Assembly (NCBI GenBank): GCA_017436865.1
Contig: JAFSCH010000059.1
Span: forward strand, 1 to 48,074
DNA: 48,074 bases
Direction of reading: 5' to 3'
From: Lachnospiraceae bacterium
Lineage (GTDB): Bacteria > Bacillota > Clostridia > Lachnospirales > Lachnospiraceae
In this document: positions 33,024-43,300 of the stretch, in pieces
How the letters are laid out: the number at the start of each line of letters is the position of its first letter
Position numbering within the stretch: the stretch's first letter is position 1
Notes under the pieces: model-generated
What the model was told of the DNA's origin: nothing
The model's database searches: none
What the model saw: the letters and a program-made list of their open reading frames with translations, nothing else
Translations under genes and position numbers: made by a program

Positions 33024-34705
33024 AAATAGGAACTGTTTTTGACGGAAAATATAAGATACTTAGTAAGGTTGGACAAGGCGGCATGAGTACGGTTTATCTT
33101 GCCATTAATGAAAAAGCCAATAAGCCTTGGGCAATTAAAGAAGTCCGTAAGGATGGTATTCATAATTTTGAAATAGTAAAGCAGAGTTTGTTGATAGAGA
33201 CAGATTTGTTAAAGAAATTATCGCATCCGAATCTGCCAAGTATCATTGATATTATTGATCAGGATGAAAATTTTCTGATTGTCATGGATTATATAGAAGG
33301 AATTACCTTGGATAAGGTAATAAAAGAAAAAGGGCCGCAGACGCAAGATGATGTGGTGAACTGGGCGATTCAGTTATGCGATGTATTACAATATCTTCAT
33401 ACCAGAGAGCCATCTATTGTATATCGTGATATGAAGCCATCGAATGTTATGCTCCGATACGATGGAAGCGTAGTATTAATTGATTTCGGAACAGCAAGAG
33501 AATATAAGCAAAAAGCAACAGGAGATACAACGTGTCTTGGAACGCAGGGTTATGCGGCTCCTGAACAGTTTGGTGGCCAGGGACAGACAGATGCAAGAAC
33601 GGATATTTATTGTCTGGGTGCAACCATGTATCACTTGTTGACAGGACATAATCCATCAGAACCACCTTATGAGATGTATCCAATTACTTATTGGGATACT
33701 TCGCTTTCAACCGGCTTAGAAGGAATTATTCAGAAATGTACACAGAAAAATCCAGAAGATCGATATCAGTCAGCGGAAGAGTTAATGTATGCCTTACAAA
33801 ATTATAAAAATTTGGATCTTCCAATGATAAAAAGATACAAATACACAGTAGGTCTTTTTGTTTTTTTATTGATTATGGCAGTGATTAGTGGAGGACTATC
33901 ATTAGGAACCATGCTAGGAGCAAAAAACCAGCAGAAAAGTGAGTATACCTATTTGATAGATGCTGCACAAAAAGCAAGTAATAAAGAAGATAAGATTGCT
34001 TATTATATCGAGGCCATTGAAACAGATAGTACGAAAATAGATGCATACGATGGATTAATGGATTCATTTATTGAAGATGGAACATTTTCTGATGAAGAAG
34101 AAAAGACATTGGTTCGAGTGAATGTAAGTACCAACAAATATTTTCAAAATCTAGAACAGACAGACGGAATTGCATATGCGGATTTGTGTTTTAAAATCGG
34201 AAATGCTTATTGGTTTTACTATTCTCATTCAGAGAGTAGACAGTCTACAGCAGTGCCATGGTTTACAACGGCAGCCTCTTATTACAAAAACATAGCGCAG
34301 ATGGAACAGGAGTATAAACGGTGTAATATATACATAGAAATAGGTAACTTTTATAAGAAGATTGTAACCGCCCAAATAGAGGGAACAGATGCCGGCATGT
34401 ATGGAGCATATTGGAATAATCTTATAGAGCTAAAAACATTAAATGATATGTCTCCAGATCGAGAACTAATTACTCTGCGATTATACGAAGAGATGATTAC
34501 ACGATCTATGGAGTATGCAAAGTATTTGCGAGAGGATGGCATTGTAAAAGAAGAAATCATGGCAGTATATGATTCCATTACAGCAGATATAACATCTATG
34601 GAGAAAAATGCAACAGAAAAAGTGTACGAAGAAATAGAAACCCTTAAAGAATTAATGCAACAGGCAGATTTGATGATTCGTTCAAGTTATAAGGAGGAGA
34701 GATAG
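33017..34705 (+). CDS. Membrane Ser/Thr protein kinase with helical extracytoplasmic domain
   Basis: 562 residues. The cytoplasmic kinase domain (1-265) has an intact glycine loop (VGQGGMSTVY), the VAIK lysine (WAIKEV), a catalytic loop YRDMKPSNV, DFG in LIDFGTARE and the APE-like GYAAPEQF. One transmembrane helix follows (about 276-298), then about 260 helical residues outside with TPR-like spacing. PASTA repeats, usual for Firmicutes PrkC, are absent. The same kinase-TM-helical layout is found in EssB/YukC, the pseudokinase subunit of T7SSb, but here the catalytic residues are kept. Overlaps the phosphatase gene. Confidence 0.9.
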   Translation: MLEIGTVFDGKYKILSKVGQGGMSTVYLAINEKANKPWAIKEVRKDGIHNFEIVKQSLLIETDLLKKLSHPNLPSIIDIIDQDENFLIVMDYIEGITLDKVIKEKGPQTQDDVVNWAIQLCDVLQYLHTREPSIVYRDMKPSNVMLRYDGSVVLIDFGTAREYKQKATGDTTCLGTQGYAAPEQFGGQGQTDARTDIYCLGATMYHLLTGHNPSEPPYEMYPITYWDTSLSTGLEGIIQKCTQKNPEDRYQSAEELMYALQNYKNLDLPMIKRYKYTVGLFVFLLIMAVISGGLSLGTMLGAKNQQKSEYTYLIDAAQKASNKEDKIAYYIEAIETDSTKIDAYDGLMDSFIEDGTFSDEEEKTLVRVNVSTNKYFQNLEQTDGIAYADLCFKIGNAYWFYYSHSESRQSTAVPWFTTAASYYKNIAQMEQEYKRCNIYIEIGNFYKKIVTAQIEGTDAGMYGAYWNNLIELKTLNDMSPDRELITLRLYEEMITRSMEYAKYLREDGIVKEEIMAVYDSITADITSMEKNATEKVYEEIETLKELMQQADLMIRSSYKEER

Positions 34706-34706
34706 T

Positions 34707-36458
34707 ATGACAGTAAATGGAATGATGCTACTTTCTAAGGTATTTCTGGGAATGATGATTTTTTTCTTGATTGCAGCAATTGTAGTTTTCTTTGCACTGG
34801 ATGTTAGAAAAGCATGGTGCATGCTAATGGGAAAAAGACTACCGGTACAGACAAAGAAAAAAGAAGTCATACAACAGACACAAAATGTCATGATACCAAA
34901 ATCTGTTCAAACAGGAGCAGAAATTACAACGGTATTACCAACAGAAGAAAGTATAGATAATTATGCAGAAGGGTATAATCCAACAACAGATGATGACGCA
35001 GCGCCAACAGAACCAACAACAGATGAGGATGCAACACAGTCAGAACCAACAACAGATGAGGATGCAACACAGCTAGAACCAACAACAGTTGTAAATCCTG
35101 TAGATACAATAGAACTTACAGTGAATGATGTAAATGTATCGGCAGGTAACCCGGCTTATAGTTATAACAGTACCGGTAGATATTTTACCGTTAGTGTAAA
35201 TGGTTCTGCAAACATGACAATAAGTACATCAGAGCGTACAGAAGATGTTATTAAAACAGGTAAGGAATTAGCAGAAGCTTCTTCTATTATGTTAGTAATG
35301 GAAGGACCAAATGGCAAGCAGACAGTTACAGGAAACGTAGGGGCAGATGATGCATTAAATGTAAGTGCTTCTGTTTCTAATACTTTTGAGTTAAGACAAT
35401 CAGGAGATTATACTTTTTATACGGTTGTGACGGATGCATATGGTAATGAATGTTCATCATCATCCGTTACCAAGAATGTGACAATACCTTCTGCAATTGG
35501 TGTAGAAATAGAGACTCCGGTTTTAAGTGTTTCAGAAGAAAAGCCAAATCCGGAAACAGGAATTTGTACATCCTTTGATGTTCCATGTTGTGTAAACGTT
35601 AATATTGGTCTTAAAGGACTCGATGGTGGCGTAGTCGCAAATCAAAGAACACAGGAAATAAAAGAAATTCTTTCTACATATAAAATTTATTTTGTAGTAA
35701 ACAATGCAGATAGTGTAGCAAGTTCTTTAAGAGTAGATGATATTACAGCAGCTCTTATTGCTTCAAATGGAAATAAGGTAGCTTATACAGAGGAAAAAAC
35801 AATAAGCGTAAATGCAGCCGGAACTTATCAGATTGGTGCAAACATAAATGGTGTAGAGGCAAACAGTGTAGAGACTACGCTTGAGAAGCTAACACAGAAT
35901 CTTAGCTATCAGTCACAGGATAATGCAGGAAATCCTTATGCATTCCAAAAGGACATAGCATGCTGGCTTTCAGCGGACAGTATCTATGCGGGAGATGTGA
36001 CTTCAAAAGTGACAGATGAATCCGGAAAAGAAATTGATCAGAGTGAAGTAACGGTTACGTTATCAGATAATCAGTGTTTAGTTCATGCAGTAAATCCTAC
36101 ATGTTACGAAGATAAGACATATACCGTTACCTTCTATCATAGTGGAAATAGTATTTATGAAGCCGCTAATGCAAGTATAAATTTAACTTTTAAGAGAACA
36201 GAAGCAGATATTCATTATACTCCTAACTTTACTGAGCCTGTTCAGCAGTATCAGAAGGAAATTACATATACGATTCCGAATCATATTGATCGTAGTAAAG
36301 TGTTATGCTATGAGGTAGATGAAAACAAGGAGAAGGTAGAAAATGGAGACCTTGAGATTAAAATAGTGAAAAATCAGATTGTTCTCTATCATACCAATGA
36401 TAACAATCAGGAAACATCTACACATAACATTGTATTTGAATATTTAGGAGGAGATTGA
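34707..36458 (+). CDS. Membrane-anchored Ig-like surface protein
   Basis: 583 residues. One N-terminal transmembrane helix (about 8-30), a Thr/Glu/Asp-rich linker (about 75-130) containing two exact-length 33-bp repeats (EPTTDEDATQ, 35010-35075), then about 450 residues of beta-rich domains resembling bacterial Ig-like modules. The start lies one base behind the kinase stop, so the two are coupled. The C-terminus ends at an abrupt change in base composition: beyond the stop the DNA becomes richer in GC and an open frame continues in another phase. The end may therefore be a recombination junction or frameshift. Confidence 0.75.
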   Translation: MTVNGMMLLSKVFLGMMIFFLIAAIVVFFALDVRKAWCMLMGKRLPVQTKKKEVIQQTQNVMIPKSVQTGAEITTVLPTEESIDNYAEGYNPTTDDDAAPTEPTTDEDATQSEPTTDEDATQLEPTTVVNPVDTIELTVNDVNVSAGNPAYSYNSTGRYFTVSVNGSANMTISTSERTEDVIKTGKELAEASSIMLVMEGPNGKQTVTGNVGADDALNVSASVSNTFELRQSGDYTFYTVVTDAYGNECSSSSVTKNVTIPSAIGVEIETPVLSVSEEKPNPETGICTSFDVPCCVNVNIGLKGLDGGVVANQRTQEIKEILSTYKIYFVVNNADSVASSLRVDDITAALIASNGNKVAYTEEKTISVNAAGTYQIGANINGVEANSVETTLEKLTQNLSYQSQDNAGNPYAFQKDIACWLSADSIYAGDVTSKVTDESGKEIDQSEVTVTLSDNQCLVHAVNPTCYEDKTYTVTFYHSGNSIYEAANASINLTFKRTEADIHYTPNFTEPVQQYQKEITYTIPNHIDRSKVLCYEVDENKEKVENGDLEIKIVKNQIVLYHTNDNNQETSTHNIVFEYLGGD

Positions 36459-36489
36459 AGAAGAGCTGATAACCGGTTTCCGTGCCGTT

Positions 36490-38679
36490 ATGGCGGCAGA
36501 CCCTGACCCGGCAAACCTGAAGTGGAAAGCCGTATTGCAGAACCTGAATATGAAGGGAAACAGCTTATATACCATGCAACAACTAAGCTCGGTAAGATTA
36601 TCTGCAGGAGTGGCATCCTATCTGGAAAGAATGAATGTTTTTACCGTAAGTCCGAATCTTCAGGAACTGGTGCAGATAAATGAGGAAGGAATCTATACTT
36701 TTGAAGAGCTGCTACAGAAGGATATGTCAGAACTGACAGATGCAGAATTGCAAAAGCTTAAGTCACTGTATCAGGAAATATGCGAAAGTATCGAACAGGC
36801 AGATGGACAGGATGCCTGTCTCATACAGAAAGATATGCTGGAGCGGTACTTAAAGAACCTATATAAGCTGGAGATTGTATATGAATACAGCTATTATGGT
36901 GGAAAAAGTGTGGATGAATATAAGGTAGTAAGCAGGGATGAACTGATTCGGGCTCTGATAGATGAGGAGAAGAAATCTACTCTGGCAAACAATATGATCA
37001 ACAGCATCTGCGGAACAGAAACCAAAATAGAAAGAAGCTGGTATTCCGGCTGGTTTGCTTCAGGCATGGTGGAAGAGATAGAAACACAGGCATTGGTGGA
37101 TGTGGATCTGGAATTAACGGAAGTAGGCTGTGCGTTTTCCGTGATATGCTGCCCGGATGCATCTAAGCGTGAGAAACATGCAGATGAAGGAGTCATGGAA
37201 CACTATGCAACGAGTAAAACAAGGATAAGCAATTATGTAGAATCGTTATCACCAAGCGAGTATAGTCATCTGTCATCCTTAGGATATGACAAGGAACAGC
37301 TCAAGAATATGATGGAACTGACTCAGAATAAGGATGATTTCCAGCTGGTAGAGTACCTTATGGCAGGAAATGAAAAGGATATATTTACTATTGCACCAGA
37401 CAGTTTTAGTGAAGGCGGAAATAGTATACTGGCAGCATATGCAGTCAACGTAGGAATAAAAGACATTGAGTCCGGTAATGGCTTACAAAACTTACAGAAC
37501 TTCACAAATCACATGTTAGGAGCAGAGAACTGGAAAGAAAAAGAGTACATGGAGATAATGTCTGTGTATTGCGGATTGGAAAGAGAAGCTGTTGCAACTG
37601 CGATGTGGAATAGTGAAGGACTTGACCTGACGCTTGTAGATAAGATGGAAAAAGTAAATGCAATCACAGGATTTTATCAGAGTCTGTATATCACAGGTTA
37701 TGATATGCAGTTGGATTATGCGAAGTCGGCGCAGCGAAAGCTACACATAATTGTAAATGATTTGCAATTGGATGACTATGGAGCCGTGAATTATACAATT
37801 AATGGATACACGCAAAAACCAATAAATGATCCGTTAAAAGACAATATCGTTTCAGAAACACACTGGAGTCCATTACAGGCAAATTCTGATTTGTTTTCAA
37901 ATGAGATGAAAGAAATAAATGAACAGATACAGACATTATGGCAGAGTTGTGCAGTGGATATAGTAATAAAATCTTCTGGTTTAATTGATGGAAATTTTGA
38001 AAATGTGCTAGAGTTAAGCAAGGCTATATATGAAAATAGTGTAAAAGACGGAGTATCTGCAGTTTCTGGCTTAAAAGCAGGAGAAAAAGAATTAGGTAAA
38101 GGTATTGTCTATGCAGCGGATGTCTTTGGGATATTGGCAGACTATTATCAGAAAAAGGAGCAGTTGGAAGCAGATTATAAGCAGGCAGGAAAAAACAGTA
38201 TGGTTAGCTGGTTTTATTCGTCTAATGCTTATATAGAAAACGGTTCAATGGATGTTTATAATACAGGTATTTATAATCCTTATACAATCGAAGCAATAAA
38301 AGAGTGGAATGAAAATGGGTTAGCTTCTTTTTGTCCTTCAGTAGATGTTAAGAATGATTTGGGTGATTTTTATTTTAATGACATCGGAGTTGCAGTAACT
38401 TTAAATAGAGATGGTTGGTATCAAACAGAGGATTTAGCAGAATATAGCGATGAAGAAATAACAAATGCGATGTTGCTTATATTATATGGAAAGAGTGGTA
38501 TTGAATTGGACGATGGAAGATGCATTAGTGCATTTGATAGTGTAACAGAAATAGAGCCAAGACTCTTTTCAATATGTGTAACGGAGATTAATCGTAAAAT
38601 CGCACCTAATTCAGCGGATGATGCGATTCAAGATTTATGGAGTATAAAAAGAAACAGTTATGAGGAGGAATTGTATTAA
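36490..38679 (+). CDS. Large helical T7SS-locus protein, 5' end uncertain
   Basis: 729 residues from the first ATG, which has no Shine-Dalgarno sequence. The frame is open back to a TAG at 36445, and GGAGGAG there could only serve a non-ATG start, so the gene may be headless or fused by frameshift to the Ig-like gene before it. The protein is mostly helical with no signal peptide. Bases up to about 37740 are relatively GC-rich; after that the gene turns AT-rich, like a swapped C-terminal tip. A small glycine-rich hydrophobic stretch (about 525-560) is the only membrane-like part. No family recognised; an ESX-linked effector is a guess from context. Confidence 0.6.
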   Translation: MAADPDPANLKWKAVLQNLNMKGNSLYTMQQLSSVRLSAGVASYLERMNVFTVSPNLQELVQINEEGIYTFEELLQKDMSELTDAELQKLKSLYQEICESIEQADGQDACLIQKDMLERYLKNLYKLEIVYEYSYYGGKSVDEYKVVSRDELIRALIDEEKKSTLANNMINSICGTETKIERSWYSGWFASGMVEEIETQALVDVDLELTEVGCAFSVICCPDASKREKHADEGVMEHYATSKTRISNYVESLSPSEYSHLSSLGYDKEQLKNMMELTQNKDDFQLVEYLMAGNEKDIFTIAPDSFSEGGNSILAAYAVNVGIKDIESGNGLQNLQNFTNHMLGAENWKEKEYMEIMSVYCGLEREAVATAMWNSEGLDLTLVDKMEKVNAITGFYQSLYITGYDMQLDYAKSAQRKLHIIVNDLQLDDYGAVNYTINGYTQKPINDPLKDNIVSETHWSPLQANSDLFSNEMKEINEQIQTLWQSCAVDIVIKSSGLIDGNFENVLELSKAIYENSVKDGVSAVSGLKAGEKELGKGIVYAADVFGILADYYQKKEQLEADYKQAGKNSMVSWFYSSNAYIENGSMDVYNTGIYNPYTIEAIKEWNENGLASFCPSVDVKNDLGDFYFNDIGVAVTLNRDGWYQTEDLAEYSDEEITNAMLLILYGKSGIELDDGRCISAFDSVTEIEPRLFSICVTEINRKIAPNSADDAIQDLWSIKRNSYEEELY

Positions 38680-39318
38680 ATGAAAAAAAAATATTTAAGT
38701 AAGAAAATATTAGTAATAGTAATTTTATTATTGATTCTAATTTGTCTGCCGATATTTCAGCCAATTGAGGTTAGAGGGTATTTTGTACCATATGAATATA
38801 CAATACACGGAACATATATAGAAATAAATAAATATACAGGCATAGACGCAGAAGTAGAAATACCATCTTATATGTGGCTTCGACCAGTAAAGGAAATATC
38901 TGATAAAAATTTAAAAGGTGCTTTCGAAGAATTGGATTATGTAACTTATGTGAAAATGCCTAATACTGTGACAACCTTATCAAGGATTTCTTTTTGGAAT
39001 TGTTGTAACTTGGAAGAAATAGTAATGAGTAAAAATATTAAAAAAATTCCCGTAGGATGTTTTACAAACTGTGATAAACTGACAAATGTCGTTTTACATG
39101 AAAAGGTAGAAGAAGTGGAAAGAGAGGCTTTTGCAGCTTGCGATTTATTGAAAAGAGTTACATTTCATAATTCAGAAACTCGAATAGCTGAAAACGCATT
39201 TCAAAACAGAACCCAAAGTTGTAACTTTGATATTTTAACTCTGGTATCAGCCAAAGACTCAGCGGTAGAAAAATACGCCAAAGAACATGGAATTAAATGG
39301 GAAGAGCTGGAGGAATAG
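38680..39318 (+). CDS. Membrane-anchored BspA-type leucine-rich-repeat protein
   Basis: 212 residues. A basic N-terminus and one hydrophobic helix (about 9-28) place the rest outside the cell. Residues 90-190 carry BspA/LRR_5 repeats (spacing such as F..C..L..I.M...I..I...CF..C..L). The start follows the previous stop directly, with GGAGGAA upstream. AT-rich like the tail of the upstream gene, so the two probably moved together; a role as immunity or accessory protein for that gene is possible but unproven. Confidence 0.7.
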   Translation: MKKKYLSKKILVIVILLLILICLPIFQPIEVRGYFVPYEYTIHGTYIEINKYTGIDAEVEIPSYMWLRPVKEISDKNLKGAFEELDYVTYVKMPNTVTTLSRISFWNCCNLEEIVMSKNIKKIPVGCFTNCDKLTNVVLHEKVEEVEREAFAACDLLKRVTFHNSETRIAENAFQNRTQSCNFDILTLVSAKDSAVEKYAKEHGIKWEELEE

Positions 39319-39321
39319 AAC

Positions 39322-39642
39322 ATGATAATCAATGCCAATGAGTTAATACATACCCAGACAGAAACCATAAAAGCGGAAAGCGAGAAAATGGTGTTATCCC
39401 AAAGCGAACTGCGTAAACAGAATACCACTTTGTTGAATAGTCACGATGCCATGCTGAGTTACCTGAGAGGAAATATCACAACAGCATATCAGGAAATCGG
39501 CGAATATGTCCAATCAAAAATGGAACTGTTATGCGGTGTTATTGAGGGAACTGCGAATAATAGTACATCTTTTGCAACAGAGGCAGAAAAGATAGATCAT
39601 ACTGCCGGTGAAAAGGTACTGAAAGGAGAGATGACTCTATGA
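39322..39642 (+). CDS. Small helical ESX-type partner protein
   Basis: 106 residues, all helical, no signal peptide, similar in size to WXG100 and to the LXG-associated (Lap) helper proteins. It lacks a clear WxG turn. GGAGGAATAGAAC precedes the ATG, and the stop overlaps the next start (ATGA), so the two genes form a coupled pair as in DUF5082/DUF5344-type helper operons. Confidence 0.6.
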   Translation: MIINANELIHTQTETIKAESEKMVLSQSELRKQNTTLLNSHDAMLSYLRGNITTAYQEIGEYVQSKMELLCGVIEGTANNSTSFATEAEKIDHTAGEKVLKGEMTL

Positions 39643-40022
39643 GCAGATGCAGATGTTCTGATATATCAAATACAGAGAATAAGATAAGAAAGCTGGAAAG
39701 TGCATGTGGAATCATGTCGGGATATTCGGGTGTTAAGGGACGTTTAGATGCCGGGATATCACAGTGGTCAGGTCGGGCAGAACAGGCAACCGTTTCCAAT
39801 AAAGTTACATCAGCCAAGGGAACGATGACAACATTAGGAGATAGAATGGATAATGCGTCAAGTGGTATAACAAGAAAGATAAATGCAAAATTAGGTGAAT
39901 TAAGAAGCTCCTTAAGCAGTATGCGAAGTGAAGACCACAATTACCATGAGGAAGAGAGAAGAAGACGAGAAGCGGAAGAAGCCGCAGCGGCCTTGGCTGC
40001 AAAGAATGCTATAAAGTGGTAA
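39639..40022 (+). CDS. Small helical ESX-type partner protein with WSG turn
   Basis: 127 residues, helical, with a central QWSGRAEQ that looks like a WxG-type turn, and a strongly charged C-terminal coil (HEEERRRREAEEAAAA). It overlaps the preceding gene by four bases with AAAGGAGAG upstream. Family assignment to DUF5082-like Lap proteins is tentative. It ends just before the damaged 5' region of essC. Confidence 0.6.
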   Translation: MSRCRCSDISNTENKIRKLESACGIMSGYSGVKGRLDAGISQWSGRAEQATVSNKVTSAKGTMTTLGDRMDNASSGITRKINAKLGELRSSLSSMRSEDHNYHEEERRRREAEEAAAALAAKNAIKW

Positions 40023-40040
40023 AGATAAGTTTTCTATGAT

Positions 40041-40168
40041 GTCGAGTAAAAGCTGTCAGTAATGAGGGCTTTTATTTCTTTAGCAAGGGAAAAGATAGAT
40101 ATCCTGTCCCCAAAGAGCAAGCCCCGGAGGAACCTAAAAGAATCTGGTTATGACTATGGTCCCGATGC
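40041..40168 (+). pseudogene. essC: N-terminal essC remnant with frameshift
   Basis: Translated in one phase the DNA reads GFYFFSKGKDRYPVPKEQAP, then EEPK; after an AAAA run at 40136-40139 it continues in the next phase as NLVMTMVPM. Adding one A would join the two. This matches the linker and first transmembrane helix expected just before the EssC body. Upstream of it the FHA-domain region usual for EssC is missing, replaced by the preceding small gene. Confidence 0.65.
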
Positions 40169-40330
40169 CAGTACATCATAAACTAAGTGACTTGATGTTT
40201 AACTTGCCTGCTTGCTTCACCTGCGGCGTTGTCGTCAATCAGCGTAGCCACCGCTACGCCTCATTCCTCCGCCTTGCATATGAAACAACCAGTCTGCGTT
40301 AAACATGCAAGAACTTAATTTATGATGTAC
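40169..40330. mobile_element. 162-bp palindromic insertion in essC
   Basis: Ends are CAGTACATCAT and ATGATGTACTG (inverted). The arms continue imperfectly (TTGATGTTTAAC with GTTAAACATGCAA; centre GCGTAGC...GCTACGC). No coding capacity. Removing exactly these bases joins CCGATGC to TGGTATCC and gives V-P-M-L-V-S-M-G in one frame, that is, a continuous EssC transmembrane helix. The last two bases of the inverted end belong equally to the element or the target, so the borders are uncertain by two bases. Confidence 0.75.
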
Positions 40331-40338
40331 TGGTATCC

Positions 40339-43300
40339 ATGGGCTTAATGGTCATGATGCGAATGTCAATGGGCGGAAATATCATGTTCGTGCTGATGTG
40401 TATCGGAATGGGTGCAGTCAGTATCGTTATGGGTGTTATCAATTACCGCAACGAGGGCACACAGTATAAGAAAAATATAGTCAAACGCGAAAATGATTAT
40501 AATCGTTACATAGCCGGACAGGAAGAAAAAATACAAGAGCTTCGAGAAAAAGAGCGCATTATATCCAGACAAAAGTACCCTTCCTTGGAAGAGGAGTTAA
40601 GCTATGTAGAGGACTTTGATGCGAGATTATTCGAGAAGCAGAAGACACATGAGGATTATCTGTATGTTCGTCTGGGAGAAGGAATCGTTCCTTCTCAGTG
40701 TACAATTAGCTTCAAGGAGCAGGAGTATAGGGAGGTAGATGATCCACTGATGGATTATCCTGCAAAGCTCCATGAAAAATATGCATATATCGAAGATATG
40801 CCGGTCATGTTGAATCTGACGGAAACAAATGCAGTCGGCTTTTTAGGAGACAGAACCCATCTGTATCAGATGACTAAGAATCTGATCCTGCAATTCTGCA
40901 TCGAGCATTATTATCAGGATGTGAAGCTGTATCTTCTGATGGGAAGAGAGGACAAGCAGTATTTTGAATGGGCAAGATGGTTTCGTAACTTCCGGGAGGA
41001 GAACGGAATGCGTAACTTCGTCTATGATGAAGACAGCAGTAAGACCATGCTGGAATACCTGTATGCCCAGCTTTCTGAGCGAGAGAAGCTCAAGGAAAAA
41101 GAGATAAAGGAAATGCCAACCAATATCGTATTCGTATATCGTTCAGAGCTGTTAGGAGAGCATCCGGTCAGTAATTACCTGGAACGTGCTTACGAGCTTG
41201 GATTCGTATTTCTGTTCTTTGAAGAGTTTGCAGAGAAGATGAATCCATACTGTAGCAAGCGAATCTTCCTAAATAAGAACGAATATACAGGCTATGTACA
41301 GGATATCATGGACGGAGAGCAGATACAGCATTTTTGCTATTCACGAGTGCCGATTGAAAAGGCAGAGCAGGCAGCATTAAAAATGGCATGTGTCTATGTA
41401 GATGAGGTTAGTTTGGAAGCAAGCCTGACAAAGAATATTACGCTGTATCAGCTGCTTGGCATCATGATTGTGTATGACCTTGACTTGACGCAGAGATGGA
41501 ATAATTCTAAGATTTATAATACTATGGCAGCGCCTCTAGGTGTAAAAAGTGGAGATGAGATTGTCTATCTCGACCTCCATGAGAAGTATCACGGTCCACA
41601 CGGACTTGTTGCCGGAACGACCGGTTCAGGAAAAAGTGAGATATTGCAGTCTTACATTTTATCCATGGCAACCCTGTTCCATCCGTATGAGGTGGGATTC
41701 ATCATTATCGATTTCAAGGGTGGCGGTATGGTGAACCAGTTCAGAAATCTGCCTCACCTAAACGGTGCAATTACGAATATTGACGGCAAGGAAATCAACC
41801 GTTCCCTGTCATCCATCAAGGCAGAGCTAAAAAGCGAGCAGCCGGAGTTCATGAAGGAATTAATCAGTGCTGCCAGAATCGGACGAAGCCTTGGTGTACA
41901 TCTGATACTTGCAACACAGAAGCCATCCGGTGTAGTAAATGAACAGATCTGGAGTAACTCCAAGTTCAAGCTCTGTCTCAAGGTACAGAACCAGAGTGAC
42001 AGTAACGAAGTTATCAAGTCACCGCTTGCGGCAGAAATCAGAGAGCCGGGTCGTGCCTATCTACAGGTAGGAAATAACGAGATCTTCCAGCTCTTCCAGT
42101 CCGCATACAGTGGAGCGCCAGTGCCTAACGGAGCAATGGGAGAGACGAAGCGCTTCCGTATCTCGAAGGTAGAGCTAAGCGGAAGACGTGAGGTAATCTT
42201 CGAACAAAAGCCGACGGAGGAAAAGGGTGGAAATACCCAGTTAGATGCCATTGTGGATTATGTAGAAGAGTACTGCAAGCGCAATCATATCGAGCGTCTG
42301 CCGGACATCTGTCTGCCGCCACTGCCGGAGGTGATACCATACACTATGGAAGGCTATGAGAATACGGGTACAGACATCTGCGTGCCAATCGGTATGTATG
42401 ATGACCCTGAGCAGCAGTATCAGGGCATTATGGACGTGAACTTCTCACAGGGACATGTGTTTATTGTGGGATCGTCACAGATGGGCAAAACCAATATGTT
42501 GCAAAATATGATAAGAGGAATCGCAGGTTCTTATTCATCCAATCATGTTCAGATATATTTATTAGATTTTGCATCCATGATATTGAAAAATTTTGAAGAA
42601 TTGAAGCATGTTGGAGATGTAATCACTTCAACAGAAGAAGAAAAGATAAAGAATTTCTTCAAAATGATGGAGCAAGAGCTTGTAATGAGGAAGGATATGT
42701 TGTCAGATATGGGATTAAGTTCTTATTCGTCGTATCTGGAATCAGGACAAAGGGAAATTTCACAGATTGTAATCATGTTGGATAACATAGGCGCATTCAG
42801 AGAACTGTTTCCGGCATTGGATGATAAGATGGTAAAACTTGTAAGAGAAGGTGCAGCCGTAGGAATTAGTGTTGTAGTTACGGCGCAGCAGTCAGCGGGA
42901 CTTGGATATCGTTATTTATCTAATTTTTCAAAACGATTTGCACTATACTGCAATGATTCGGGTGAATATTCATCGGTATTTGAACGATGCAGAACCAGCC
43001 TGAATTCCATTCCGGGAAGATGCCTTCTTAGCATGAATAAGTCATTATATGAAGGTCAGGTATATATTGCTTTTCCTGCAGAAAAGGAAATTGATAAGGT
43101 AAAAGAAATTCGCGCCTTTATTAAAGAGACGAATCAAAAGGATAGTGGATGTGGCGCAGCAAAAACGCCAGTAGTGCCGACAAAGGTTACTAGAGAAATG
43201 CTTCATAACATGATGGGGGGTGTGCGTAATCCATACGCTGTACCACTTGGAGTTAATTACGAAAATATGGAAGTAGATACCATGAATCTGCAAAACTTTC

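Noticed and set aside
34924-35109. Leucine/histidine-rich frame on the minus strand
   Set aside because: Shadow of the Thr/Glu-rich linker repeats of the Ig-like protein gene.
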